Part shown: piece after piece, positions 27,564 to 36,357 of the stretch
Numbering within the stretch: the first letter of the stretch is position 1
Layout: every line of letters starts with the position of its first letter
Origin: an uncultured Eggerthellaceae bacterium
GTDB taxonomy: Bacteria; Actinomycetota; Coriobacteriia; Coriobacteriales; Eggerthellaceae
DNA length: 45,848 bases
Assembly: GCA_905234635.1 (NCBI GenBank)
Contig: CAJOJB010000003.1
Coordinates: 1 to 45,848 of the forward strand
Direction of reading: 5' to 3'
Translations under genes and position numbers: made by a program
The notes under the pieces: model-generated
Databases searched by the model: none
Seen by the model: only the letters and a program-made list of their open reading frames with translations
Told to the model about the DNA's origin: nothing

Positions 27564-27773
27564 TTATCCCAGGTTGTTATTGCGACTTTGGTCTGGGTTT
27601 GATACGGGCGTTTTAACACCTCTAATATTACGAACATGGTAGTTCAAATAACCGCCCTGCTCGATGGCTCGAACGAATTGTGAACGGGTCATGTTTGTAC
27701 CCGTATAATTGTCTCGGAATCGCTCATTACGTCCCGTCAAAGACTCCCTTGTAACCGAGATTCGCTTTGCCAT
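27564..27773 (-). CDS. Small hypothetical protein downstream of HigA-ImmA/IrrE
   Basis: 69 aa MAKRISVTRESLTGRNERFRDNYTGTNMTRSQFVRAIEQGGYLNYHVRNIRGVKTPVSNPDQSRNNNLG. Confidence 0.65.
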   Translation of the reverse strand: MAKRISVTRESLTGRNERFRDNYTGTNMTRSQFVRAIEQGGYLNYHVRNIRGVKTPVSNPDQSRNNNLG

Positions 27774-27791
27774 TTGTCTACTCCTTAGTTC

Positions 27792-28874
27792 TTATGCTGT
27801 TACATCTACCAATAAGTCATTTCCGTAGTTATACGAAAGCATCCGACGCTTATGCATTTCCGCCACTGCAACTCCTGGTGAAACGCCAACCCTATTTGCA
27901 GTACGCTTTATATCTCCCGAACGTGTTAAGCCGTGAAAAGGAGAGAGGCCACCACTGCCAAACAAAACTTTTTTTGCAAACTCATTGGCAGCTTTCTCTT
28001 CAATACCCAGTTGTTTTTTAGTCTTCGCTAGTCCGTAGACATCATCGCTTCTTTCGTCGTTAAGAATGTGTCCAAGCTCATGAAAAATGGCCCATGTTAT
28101 GTAACCGTCCTTTTTTCGTCGGACTGAAAAAACAACAACAGGTGCGTCATTAACCCAATAAGTCACCCCATGCAAAGGGAAGTTTTTTGGCGGAGCGCAA
28201 TGCAACATGGTTACACCGGCTTGTGCAAGAAGGGCTTGCATATCTGACAACATTTTCTTATCAGGGCGAAGGGAGCGCTCTTTCAATAATGGAATTGTGT
28301 CCAATAGTTGCGATTCAGAATAATTCGATTCAAACCTGTGTCCGTCGGAGTCCTGCCTTTCAGCTTGAGCAATCCAGGCAAGCAACATTGCAGGATCCAA
28401 GTCTTTCTTAAAAGACTCCTTCAAAGTTGCAATAGCATAGCCGCTTTCAACTTCAACCTTGCAACGATGTTCATACGCTTCGATAGTTCCGCAGTTAACA
28501 AAACTAAGAAAATCGGCGACTAATTGACCAGGATTACGCTTATTGGCAGTTGTTGCGCTAACTTTTCGTAAATAGGTACCTAAACTGTCAGAAATGAGGT
28601 AAGCATATTGAGCAAGATGGTCTGTATCGGCAAAGCGAGCGCAGTCCGCATCATATTGTGCCTGATAAAGCAACCAAGCTTTTGCTGGAATCGATGTAAC
28701 ACGTTCAAGCCGTGTCGCAACTGTGGAGGAAATTGGAGCTTTAGCGTTCAAGATCTCGTTTATAAGCTTTCTGCTTACCCCAACACGCTCTGCCAGCTGT
28801 GCTTGTGTTACATTGGGGTTCTCCTCAATCCACTCTGCTAGATATTCACCTGGAGCAACAGCATAATTTCTCAT
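27792..28874 (-). CDS. XRE HTH + ImmA/IrrE metallopeptidase fusion (HigA-type antitoxin)
   Basis: HTH VTQAQLAERVGVSRKLINEILNAKAPIS; zinc motif AIFHELGHILND; start taken at MRNYAVAPGEYL. Confidence 0.9.
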   Translation of the reverse strand: MRNYAVAPGEYLAEWIEENPNVTQAQLAERVGVSRKLINEILNAKAPISSTVATRLERVTSIPAKAWLLYQAQYDADCARFADTDHLAQYAYLISDSLGTYLRKVSATTANKRNPGQLVADFLSFVNCGTIEAYEHRCKVEVESGYAIATLKESFKKDLDPAMLLAWIAQAERQDSDGHRFESNYSESQLLDTIPLLKERSLRPDKKMLSDMQALLAQAGVTMLHCAPPKNFPLHGVTYWVNDAPVVVFSVRRKKDGYITWAIFHELGHILNDERSDDVYGLAKTKKQLGIEEKAANEFAKKVLFGSGGLSPFHGLTRSGDIKRTANRVGVSPGVAVAEMHKRRMLSYNYGNDLLVDVTA

Positions 28875-28879
28875 CGTAA

Positions 28880-29209
28880 TCATCCTTTATGGTAGTCCTC
28901 AATCCCTTGAACTTCTGCTGCGGTTGTCGCTAGTATGCTTTCTATCCTTATTTCTCCATTAGATAACGGCTCGATAATCAAACGTTCGTTGCTTGAAACC
29001 TTTCCAGCCCACTGTCCGCTTCGATTTCCGTGCAACGGATGCCAATTACCCAAAGGGTCATTGGCAATAACATCTCTAAGCGTTGCATGAACCTCCAATG
29101 CATTGATGCGTAGTCTTAGCTTCTTTTCGATATCGGCTCTTCGCTTACGCATTTCTTTTTCATCGGTACAAAGCTTCTCGATCGTTTTATTTTTGAAAAT
29201 TAGCTTCAT
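28880..29209 (-). CDS. HigB/RelE-type toxin
   Basis: MKLIFKNKTIEKLCTDEK...NPLGNWHPLHGNRSGQWAGKVSSNERLIIEP-like HigB pattern; immediately upstream of the HTH gene. Confidence 0.85.
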   Translation of the reverse strand: MKLIFKNKTIEKLCTDEKEMRKRRADIEKKLRLRINALEVHATLRDVIANDPLGNWHPLHGNRSGQWAGKVSSNERLIIEPLSNGEIRIESILATTAAEVQGIEDYHKG

Positions 29210-29210
29210 G

Positions 29211-29284
29211 TGTAACCTATCTGGTTACATGTACATTACAAATGTAATCATAAACCAAAACAAGATGTAACGCAATAGGTTACA
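29211..29284. promoter_or_regulatory. Multi-palindrome operator of the HigBA-IrrE operon
   Basis: TGTAACCTAT (29211-29220) / ATAGGTTACA (29275-29284), with inner ATTACA-AA-TGTAAT (29235-29248). Confidence 0.65.
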
Positions 29285-29479
29285 GAGTTTTATTGCTCAA
29301 ATTAGTATACGAGTTTGTATACAAATCAAGTAAAAAGTGAAAATTCGATTATTAGAAAGTGCAAGCTAGTCAATACTTGCACGTGAATCCTTTTAATTTG
29401 GCATAATGTAGGCAAGGCTTTATTGGCCAACAGCAGCAACAACGGCAACAACGTAGAGGCACAACAGAAAGGAAATGGT

Positions 29480-30157
29480 ATGCAGTACGAAATAATTGGT
29501 GGAGCGTTCCCCGCGGTGGTTTGCACCCTGCAAGCTGGCGAACAAATGAAAACCGAAAAAGGCTCCATGGTGTGGATGGACAACGTCATGGAAATGCAAA
29601 CCGAAGGCGGCGGCGTAGGCAAAATGTTCGGCAAGATGTTTTCGGGTGAAAGCATGTTCCAAAACATCTATACCGCCAAGGCACCGGGGCGCATCGCGTT
29701 CGGGTCAAGCTTCCCGGGAAAGATTATGCCCATCGAACTGCAGCCGGGCCAAGCCGTCGTCGTGCAAAAGATGGCATTCCTGGCGTCGGAAATGGGCGTG
29801 GATTTGGCCGTGCACTTCAACCAGAAGCTGGGCGCTGGCTTTTTCGGCGGCGAAGGCTTCATTATGCAGCGCTTAAGTGGGCAAGGCGTGGCGTTCATCG
29901 AATGCGACGGCGACTTTGTAAGCTACAACCTGGCGCCTGGGCAGTCGATGCTGGTGGACACAGGCAATGTGCTGGGCTTTACGGGCAACGTGCAAATCGA
30001 AATCGAGCGTGTCAAGGGTGCGAAGAACATCGTGTTTGGCGGCGAAGGCCTGTTTAATACGAAGCTTACCGGCCCTGGCACCATCTGGCTGCAGACCATG
30101 CCGCTTTCGGGCTTCGTGGACGCTATTGCGCCCCACCTGCCCACCGCTGGGAGTTAA
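29480..30157 (+). CDS. TIGR00266/AIM24-family protein
   Basis: MQYEIIGGAFPAVVCTLQAGEQMKTEKGSMVWMD...GGEGLFNTKLTGPGTIWLQTMPL. Confidence 0.9.
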   Translation: MQYEIIGGAFPAVVCTLQAGEQMKTEKGSMVWMDNVMEMQTEGGGVGKMFGKMFSGESMFQNIYTAKAPGRIAFGSSFPGKIMPIELQPGQAVVVQKMAFLASEMGVDLAVHFNQKLGAGFFGGEGFIMQRLSGQGVAFIECDGDFVSYNLAPGQSMLVDTGNVLGFTGNVQIEIERVKGAKNIVFGGEGLFNTKLTGPGTIWLQTMPLSGFVDAIAPHLPTAGS

Positions 30158-30237
30158 TAAGCGAAAAGTATCCGGACGTGGAACAGCGGTATCGCTTCGA
30201 ACTGCAGAACATCGAAAGCATCGTGCACGAGGGATAG
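30151..30237 (+). pseudogene. Short coding remnant overlapping the TIGR00266 3' end
   Basis: Frame ELISEKYPDVEQRYRFELQNIESIVHEG* with no start codon. Confidence 0.35.
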
Positions 30238-30270
30238 CACTCCGGGCGCCCTTGTTGCCAGCGTCATGAG

Positions 30271-31359
30271 CTACTTTGCAGCTTCTCCAAAAAGATAAAA
30301 AGTACTTGGCGCGACAGTATGCTCTATGCCAACGTATTCGAGTTGTTTTGAAGGATCGGCTATGTCCTTCGAAACAATAGCCATTGTGACATCCCGCTCA
30401 ACCGCTTTGTACGGCGGCAATGTGCAGTTCAATATTGCCTCAACCAAATAAGGGTTGTTGTAACGCCGCATCATAGACGCGCCTTTGCGCATTAGTTCAG
30501 AATTTACCCGGTAGCAACAATCTAGCATTTTGCTTATGGACAAAACAAAGGCCATCTCATTAAGGTTGTTAAACATAAAGCGAATACAAGTGCGTAGGTT
30601 TTCGTAATAGCCGAGTTCGACATCACACCAATCTGGCACCATCAAGTCTTCCTCGGGCTTAATATTGATAAACCCCCACGGGCCTGGCTTGTCGAACGCT
30701 CCATCTTCGAATACCACGAATGTTTCAGCGTTCTGGCATGTAATACAGCATATGCGTCCGTAGGTGGAGGGCATGGCGCTTGCTATCCAGAGCGAGCCTG
30801 CGGTGTCTGCGGGGGCAGGAATAGTCTCCTGTACATACCACGCTAGTATTTCCAATAGCTGGTCATATTCAGGTAGTGCTTGAAGTTTCTTAAACTGTTT
30901 CAGCTTGTCTACGTCTTCGTCGTATGTAAAAGTACGTGTGCTTTTAGGTAGCCTCTCGCGGTCCCAGGGGATAGGCACACCCCAACCTTCGCCCGTATCA
31001 ACGATTACTTCTAGGCTTCCACCTGGGCGCCCTGTTTTCATCTTGTTACGAAGGTCTTTGCCGTCTGATTCATACTTGGCAATGGTTTGCGTTTCGGCAA
31101 AATCGAGCTCCTGGTCAGTACCGCTAAAGGGTGCCCAAAGCATCTTCTTCGGGAAAAGCTGGGGATCCATATGCCTATACTCATGTAGATGCTGCACGTG
31201 CCTACTACGAACGTCATTCGATTTGCCGACATAATACGTGCCGTCAGTAAATTCGTAAACGTAAATGCCACGGGCCTCTTCGTCGGTAAGGTCGGTTGAA
31301 ATTGAAGCACGTCCCTCTATATCAAGCTCTTTGAACCTTAACTTGCTTTTAGTCATCAT
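30271..31359 (-). CDS. GIY-YIG nuclease-domain protein
   Basis: RGIYVYEFTDGTYYVGKSNDVRSRHVQHLHEY; start M or MM at 31356/31359. Confidence 0.88.
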   Translation of the reverse strand: MMTKSKLRFKELDIEGRASISTDLTDEEARGIYVYEFTDGTYYVGKSNDVRSRHVQHLHEYRHMDPQLFPKKMLWAPFSGTDQELDFAETQTIAKYESDGKDLRNKMKTGRPGGSLEVIVDTGEGWGVPIPWDRERLPKSTRTFTYDEDVDKLKQFKKLQALPEYDQLLEILAWYVQETIPAPADTAGSLWIASAMPSTYGRICCITCQNAETFVVFEDGAFDKPGPWGFINIKPEEDLMVPDWCDVELGYYENLRTCIRFMFNNLNEMAFVLSISKMLDCCYRVNSELMRKGASMMRRYNNPYLVEAILNCTLPPYKAVERDVTMAIVSKDIADPSKQLEYVGIEHTVAPSTFYLFGEAAK

Positions 31360-31415
31360 AAACCGCCCTTGGTAAGACTAGTTGCTATTTTGGGTATATA
31401 GCGAAATTAGTCTGA

Positions 31416-31655
31416 CTAGTTTTCAAAGTAGTCGCCGTCAATGCGCTTTATTTCGTAAGAGCGCTCTGTTGTTACACCAAGATTGTACTTAATCATAAGT
31501 TCAGTAAGCTTTTCATCATCAATCAAGATAATGGTTGCATGCGAAAAACTCTTGGCGTACTCGGCCGCCTTCGAGGTAAACGTCGATGTTGTAATAAACA
31601 CCCCACGAGTTACCGTGTTAAGAGCGCCACCGTTCGCGCTTCCCTTTCAAAACAC
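31416..31655 (-). pseudogene. C-terminal fragment of an Mrr-type restriction endonuclease
   Basis: Open frame KGSANGGALNTVTRGVFITTSTFTSKAAEYAKSFSHATIILIDDEKLTELMIKYNLGVTTERSYEIKRIDGDYFEN*. Confidence 0.75.
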
Positions 31656-31864
31656 AATCTCTTGTTACGAATACCATTAATTCGTGCCCTCAACGATTCG
31701 TGAGAACTCTCTAAAAACAAGCTCTTCAATATCCTTTTCGTCCATGACATCTAAGAGCCGAACGCTCCCAGCCCTTGAGATAGCTTTTGCCAATTCCGTA
31801 TAATACTTAGTCTTTTCTTTATTGCCGAATCTGTCATATACTTTATATTTATCATGGTCATTTT

Positions 31865-32488
31865 TTAGACCTCCACTTCCTCATCCTCGCTGCTTCCATC
31901 ATTTCCAATAAGCCCTTCGGTGAAGTCCTCGAGTCCTCGACAAGACGCGTTGTTCAGAACAAGCTGAGCAAGTTCAAATGCGTCATGTTGTTCAAGCTCA
32001 TCAATAGTAAGCGGCTTCCCCTTCTCTCTTTGAAAACTGCTTCTTACTGCATTGAACCAACTTCGCCCATCGACGATGTCTTCTATTTCTTCATATTGTT
32101 TAGTTTTTATCTCTTGAAGACAGAGTGCTAGGACTGGAATTGCCAAAATTGAAAAGGCAACATTATTATTCCTGGAATCTGTCTTAATGAGGTTTACTTT
32201 TTTAAGGACATCCTTATCACCTGGACCAATAGTTGTGTCATTGTCGGGATTTGGAGTAGGGCCTGGATTCGGCTCTGGAATATCGCCACCATCATTGGGA
32301 GGATGCAGTTGACCATCTTCTCCATCGTCGTCGATGTTACCTTTGCCAAACTCGAAACTTTCGCCATGTTCTCCACTTTTTACCGTCTTCGGAACTCTTG
32401 CGTTCGTAACTAGGACATCAGATACTGCCTGCTTTTCTGAGGGAATCGTTTCCCCTGGTATTTGCCCATAATCATCTTGCGATGGCAA
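31865..32488 (-). CDS. Hypothetical, probably remnant; Pro/Gly/Asp-rich linker
   Basis: 207 aa; GDIPEPNPGPTPNPDNDTTIGPGDKD; frame open upstream into an HD-domain fragment. Confidence 0.45.
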   Translation of the reverse strand: MPSQDDYGQIPGETIPSEKQAVSDVLVTNARVPKTVKSGEHGESFEFGKGNIDDDGEDGQLHPPNDGGDIPEPNPGPTPNPDNDTTIGPGDKDVLKKVNLIKTDSRNNNVAFSILAIPVLALCLQEIKTKQYEEIEDIVDGRSWFNAVRSSFQREKGKPLTIDELEQHDAFELAQLVLNNASCRGLEDFTEGLIGNDGSSEDEEVEV

Positions 32489-32535
32489 AAACTCACCTGC
32501 TCCAAGAATATCAGTAGAATCGCCCGAACTACTCC

Positions 32536-32661
32536 TTAGAAAAGCAGCAATGTTTCCATAGGGTGCACGATATAGGGCGTGTCTGTGCCTTTGCGCGGCT
32601 GCCCATCATGTGCCCTGACAGCAAATACAATCGCCCTTGTGAGGATACTATGTTTAGGCAT
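32536..32661 (-). pseudogene. N-terminal fragment of an HD-domain (RelA/SpoT or MESH1-like) hydrolase
   Basis: MPKHSILTRAIVFAVRAHDGQPRKGTDTPYIVHPMETLLLF*. Confidence 0.7.
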
Positions 32662-32693
32662 GAACAGCACCTTCCTTACTAGGTTTTACGCTC

Positions 32694-32984
32694 TTATCTA
32701 AACTCATCCGCATGCTGGTCAAAGAACTCTTTGTATGTTCGTATATTGGGTAGCTCCGTCCACTTCTTCACGTCAACTGGGTCGGCGTCCAGGTCGTAGA
32801 TTTTGGCGCCGCGAACGCTTAGCAGGAATGGCGAATGGGTCGCCATTATTATCTGGCAATCGCGTTCCTGCGCCGCTTCTTCAATAAATGCCTTGAGTTC
32901 GAGCTGGCGTTCAGGCGACAGGCTATTCTCGGGCTCGTCGAGCAGGTACAGCCCCCCGTCTTGAATCTTTTCCGTGAAATACAT
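32694..32984 (-). pseudogene. C-terminal fragment of an ABC/AAA-type ATPase
   Basis: GLYLLDEPENSLSPERQLELKAFIEEAAQERDCQIIMATHSPFLLSVRGAKIYDLD; no Walker A. Confidence 0.8.
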
Positions 32985-33030
32985 CTGCGCACATTCACCA
33001 CCTCATTCCCTATCCTAGAGCACAGAAAAA

Positions 33031-33684
33031 TTACGCCAGTCGGATAGGATGCCGGACCACCGTCTTCAGCTTTTCGGGAGCAGTGCGCCGAGCGTCGCTC
33101 AGATAAATTTCATGATGCCTACGCGTATCCGTAATATCCAGCGCATAACCCTGCGCTTCCATAAACGCATGCATAGCATCCACGGTGGCGGGTTCGTCGT
33201 CGTAGGGGCCAACATGCAGGCACTGCACGCACAACCCTTCTTCGATAGTCAGGAATTCCGCCTTCGTGAAGTCGGGTGTAGGTGCGCCGTCCTTCGGCTT
33301 TTTCTTGCGCGCAGCTTCTTCCACCGCCCACGCGAAGTCTTCTTCCTCCACAAAATCGGGCAAGCGAATGGCAGAAATCCACTGGAAGCTTTCCTTGTGC
33401 GCGTAGTCGACGCCCTGTATGCCGTCTTGCCACCAGAAGCCTTCGAGCGGCGGCACCACATAGTCGAAATACCCTTCGATGCGCCTGTCGCCCTTCTTCG
33501 ACATCTTAATGGTGAACGCCACGCCGTAGAGTACATTAAGCGCCTGCTTGTATGCGTCGCCTTCCACATTCGGGTCACCCGACCCGCGCACGGCGACAAA
33601 ATTCATAGGCGGCACGTCCACGATACTGGGCTTGCGCGGCGGCAGGTAAAACTCCTTGTATTCCTTCTTGTAGTCGAATGGCAT
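33031..33684 (-). CDS. GyrI-like domain protein
   Basis: MPFDYKKEYKEFYLPPRKPSIVDVPPMNFVAVRGSGDPN...IEEGLCVQCLHVGPYDDEPATVDAMH. Confidence 0.85.
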   Translation of the reverse strand: MPFDYKKEYKEFYLPPRKPSIVDVPPMNFVAVRGSGDPNVEGDAYKQALNVLYGVAFTIKMSKKGDRRIEGYFDYVVPPLEGFWWQDGIQGVDYAHKESFQWISAIRLPDFVEEEDFAWAVEEAARKKKPKDGAPTPDFTKAEFLTIEEGLCVQCLHVGPYDDEPATVDAMHAFMEAQGYALDITDTRRHHEIYLSDARRTAPEKLKTVVRHPIRLA

Positions 33685-33724
33685 AATGCTCCTTCTGACA
33701 GTAAGACTTGTAAACAAGCTTTGG

Positions 33725-34681
33725 CTAGTCCGTAAGTTCCCATACACCTGCACGTGCGCTGCCACGACGAACAAGCCTCCCCGAAGCTTTCAGCGCGGCT
33801 ACCGTACGCTCCGCCGACCGCTTCGAGCAGCCAAGATACAGAGCAAGATCGTCCACCCTTGCGTGCGGGTTTTTCGCAAAATACGCCAATGCGCGTTCCT
33901 GCCGGGCGCCAAGTTCGTCGCCTCCAGGCATATACGTTAGCAGCGCGTCGCGTATGGCCTGCAGCATGAATGTAACAAAAGGCTCGCAGCTGCCTTGGGT
34001 TTCAGATTTGACAAAAGCTGCATAGTAGCCCTGCTGACGGTCCAAAATAATGCTTTCAACAGGAAGCCATGCTAAAGCTGCACGCCAATGCGAAAGGATA
34101 AGCGTGTGCCACAACCGCCCCACGCGCCCATTGCCATCTGCAAAAGGATGGATGAATTCAAATTCATAATAAAACACACATGAAGCAACGAGAGGATGGA
34201 GCTTAGTGGTGCTCATCCATTTAAAGAGGTCGCCCATTACCTTGGCTACATAACGTGCAGGGGTGCCCGCGTGTATAAGCATTTCGCCATCGAAAACGCC
34301 TGCGTTCTTGGAGCGAAAGGTGCCGGGGGCGTCAACCAACTTTTTCATCATTACGCCGTGGGCGCGCAAGAGGTCTTCGATACTAGTAGGGTTCAAAGTA
34401 TCCATTAAGTCATAGGCACGCTGTGCATTTTTTACCTCTAGTATTTCGCGCTCGGGGCCTAGCACGCGCTTGCCATCGATAATAGCTGTCACCGTTTTTT
34501 CGGACAGGGTATTGCCTTCAATCATCAGGGATGACCGAATGGTGCGAATGCGCAGTTCACGATGCAAGTAAGGGGCAATGCTTTGCCCAGACGCGGCAGT
34601 AAACGAGCCAACAAGTTCAGCTATTTCCATGCAAAGTGATTCGATTTCAGCGTTAGTGGTAAAGGGCGGTTCGTAAGGCAT
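33725..34681 (-). CDS. Fic-family protein
   Basis: Fic motif HPFADGNGRVGRLW; inhibitory-helix-like SSLMIEGNTLSE; C-terminal winged-helix-like region. Confidence 0.93.
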   Translation of the reverse strand: MPYEPPFTTNAEIESLCMEIAELVGSFTAASGQSIAPYLHRELRIRTIRSSLMIEGNTLSEKTVTAIIDGKRVLGPEREILEVKNAQRAYDLMDTLNPTSIEDLLRAHGVMMKKLVDAPGTFRSKNAGVFDGEMLIHAGTPARYVAKVMGDLFKWMSTTKLHPLVASCVFYYEFEFIHPFADGNGRVGRLWHTLILSHWRAALAWLPVESIILDRQQGYYAAFVKSETQGSCEPFVTFMLQAIRDALLTYMPGGDELGARQERALAYFAKNPHARVDDLALYLGCSKRSAERTVAALKASGRLVRRGSARAGVWELTD

Positions 34682-34756
34682 GTTGACTCCTTAAGTTTTA
34701 CCGCCACTATTTTACCGCCAATGGCGGTATAAAAGCAACCGCGACAGGAGGATCTC

Positions 34757-35326
34757 ATGGCCGAATCTGCAATCAACACCAAGGCATTTCGTTCTTTGAG
34801 CTACGGCGTCTACATTATCAGCGCGTTGAACGGCAGCAAAAAGGCAGGTTGCGTGGTTAACACGTTCCAGCAGCTGACCTCGGCGCCCGCGCGTGTGAGC
34901 GTAACCATTAATAAAGAAAACGCCACGACAGGCGTAGTGCTTGAGTCTGGCCGCTTTGAAGCGAACGTGCTAGCGGAAAGCGCGCCCATGGAGCTCATTG
35001 GGCTCTTCGGTTTTCAAAGCAGCAACGACGTGGACAAGTTTGCGGAAACCGCCCATGCGCTTGACGCGGCCGGCGACGCCGCCACCGATGCCACCCCCGC
35101 TGGTGCCAGTGCTGCTGCGCCCGCCGACGCTGCTGCCGAAACTACCGCCGCCGACGCCGCTGCCGAAACTACCGCCGCTGAAGCAGCCCCTTCAGCCGTT
35201 CGCCATGGCTGGAGGTGCACCTTCTGTGGCTATGTGGAAGAAGGCTACGGCGAACTGCCCGAAGACTACAAATGCCCCATCTGCGGCAAGGGTCGCGATA
35301 TGTTCAACCGCGTTGAATTGGGCTAA
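34757..35326 (+). CDS. Partial flavin-reductase-like domain + Ala-rich linker + rubredoxin-like domain
   Basis: RSLSYGVYIISALNGSKKAGCVVNTFQQLTSAPARVSVTINK; C-terminal WRCTFCGYVEEGYGELPEDYKCPICGKG. Confidence 0.88.
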   Translation: MAESAINTKAFRSLSYGVYIISALNGSKKAGCVVNTFQQLTSAPARVSVTINKENATTGVVLESGRFEANVLAESAPMELIGLFGFQSSNDVDKFAETAHALDAAGDAATDATPAGASAAAPADAAAETTAADAAAETTAAEAAPSAVRHGWRCTFCGYVEEGYGELPEDYKCPICGKGRDMFNRVELG

Positions 35327-35374
35327 AACTTCAACCTTGAAACACAGGGGAAAGTTCCCGGTGTCCCAAAAAGT

Positions 35375-35394
35375 ACTGCCCCAAGCGGGGCAGT
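35375..35394. terminator. Hairpin between convergent genes
   Basis: ACTGCCCC-AAGC-GGGGCAGT. Confidence 0.6.
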
Positions 35395-35429
35395 ATTCGT
35401 TGACCATCAAGTTTGTTACGGCACCAGCA

Positions 35430-35630
35430 TTACGCGATATCCGCTGAACAGACCTGGTAGCATTCTCGGTCGGAACACCACAGCGTCCAGTGAATGCCAC
35501 CCGAAATAGCCTTGAGCTCTTCGTCGGTCAATTCATAGCCTTCTTTTTCGGCAAGAGCTACAAGCTCTTCTGGCGTCTTGCACGCGCGGGCCTTTTCCTG
35601 CAGTTCAGGGCTTAATTCTTTGAAATCCAT
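35430..35630 (-). CDS. Nif11-type leader RiPP precursor peptide
   Basis: 66 aa MDFKELSPELQEKARACKTPEELVALAEKEGYELTDEELKAISGG-IHWTLWCSDRECYQVCSADIA; GGAGG upstream. Confidence 0.8.
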   Translation of the reverse strand: MDFKELSPELQEKARACKTPEELVALAEKEGYELTDEELKAISGGIHWTLWCSDRECYQVCSADIA

Positions 35631-35726
35631 GTCTGCCTCCTCGTTCGTCTTTTCTGTTACCGCCAACTCTACATGCGAAGTGTGTACGCAAGCTAAAGTA
35701 GTCGCTCTGCAATATATAATGAAAAC

Positions 35727-36260
35727 ATGAGATTATTTGTCGCTGCAGAATTGCCCGATGGTGTGCTGGATGCCCTGGTGGAAACGCAGGCCGCACTGCG
35801 AGAATGCGTTACAGGTCGCTACGTCGCACCCGATTCCTTGCATGTGACGCTCGCGTTTTTGGGTAGCGTGGATGCATCGCGTGTCCCTGCAATCGCGGAC
35901 GCCCTGGACGATGCCTGCGCAGGGCTCGCTTCTTTCAATGTAACCACGACGGGGTTGGGCAGTTTTGGGCGGCGCGCCCAAGCAACGCTCTGGCAGGGTT
36001 TTGGCACAAGCGACGAATTCACCCACCTGGCTCAATGCGTTCGAAAGGAACTTACGGATAGGGGCTTTTCGTTCGACAGCAAGACCTTTTTGCCGCACGT
36101 TACGCTTATGCGCAAGGCCGACATTCGCAGTGGCGTGCTGCCCATGCCATCCATTGCGAGCGGCGCAATAAGCACGGTGACCTTATTCAAGTCCGACCTT
36201 TCGGGCCCTTACCCCGTGTACGAACCCCTTCACCGTGTGGTGCTTGCCGAAAGCGCATAA
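35727..36260 (+). CDS. thpR: RNA 2',3'-cyclic phosphodiesterase
   Basis: Two HxTx motifs: HVTLAFLG and HVTLMRKA. Confidence 0.93.
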   Translation: MRLFVAAELPDGVLDALVETQAALRECVTGRYVAPDSLHVTLAFLGSVDASRVPAIADALDDACAGLASFNVTTTGLGSFGRRAQATLWQGFGTSDEFTHLAQCVRKELTDRGFSFDSKTFLPHVTLMRKADIRSGVLPMPSIASGAISTVTLFKSDLSGPYPVYEPLHRVVLAESA

Positions 36261-36357
36261 GGTTTGGGCTCGTACGGCATGCGCTGAGTTTTGTTTCGCT
36301 GTCTCTTGTGAGTCGCATAGAGTTGAATTGCGCGTAGCGTGGTAGTACGCTTTGAAC

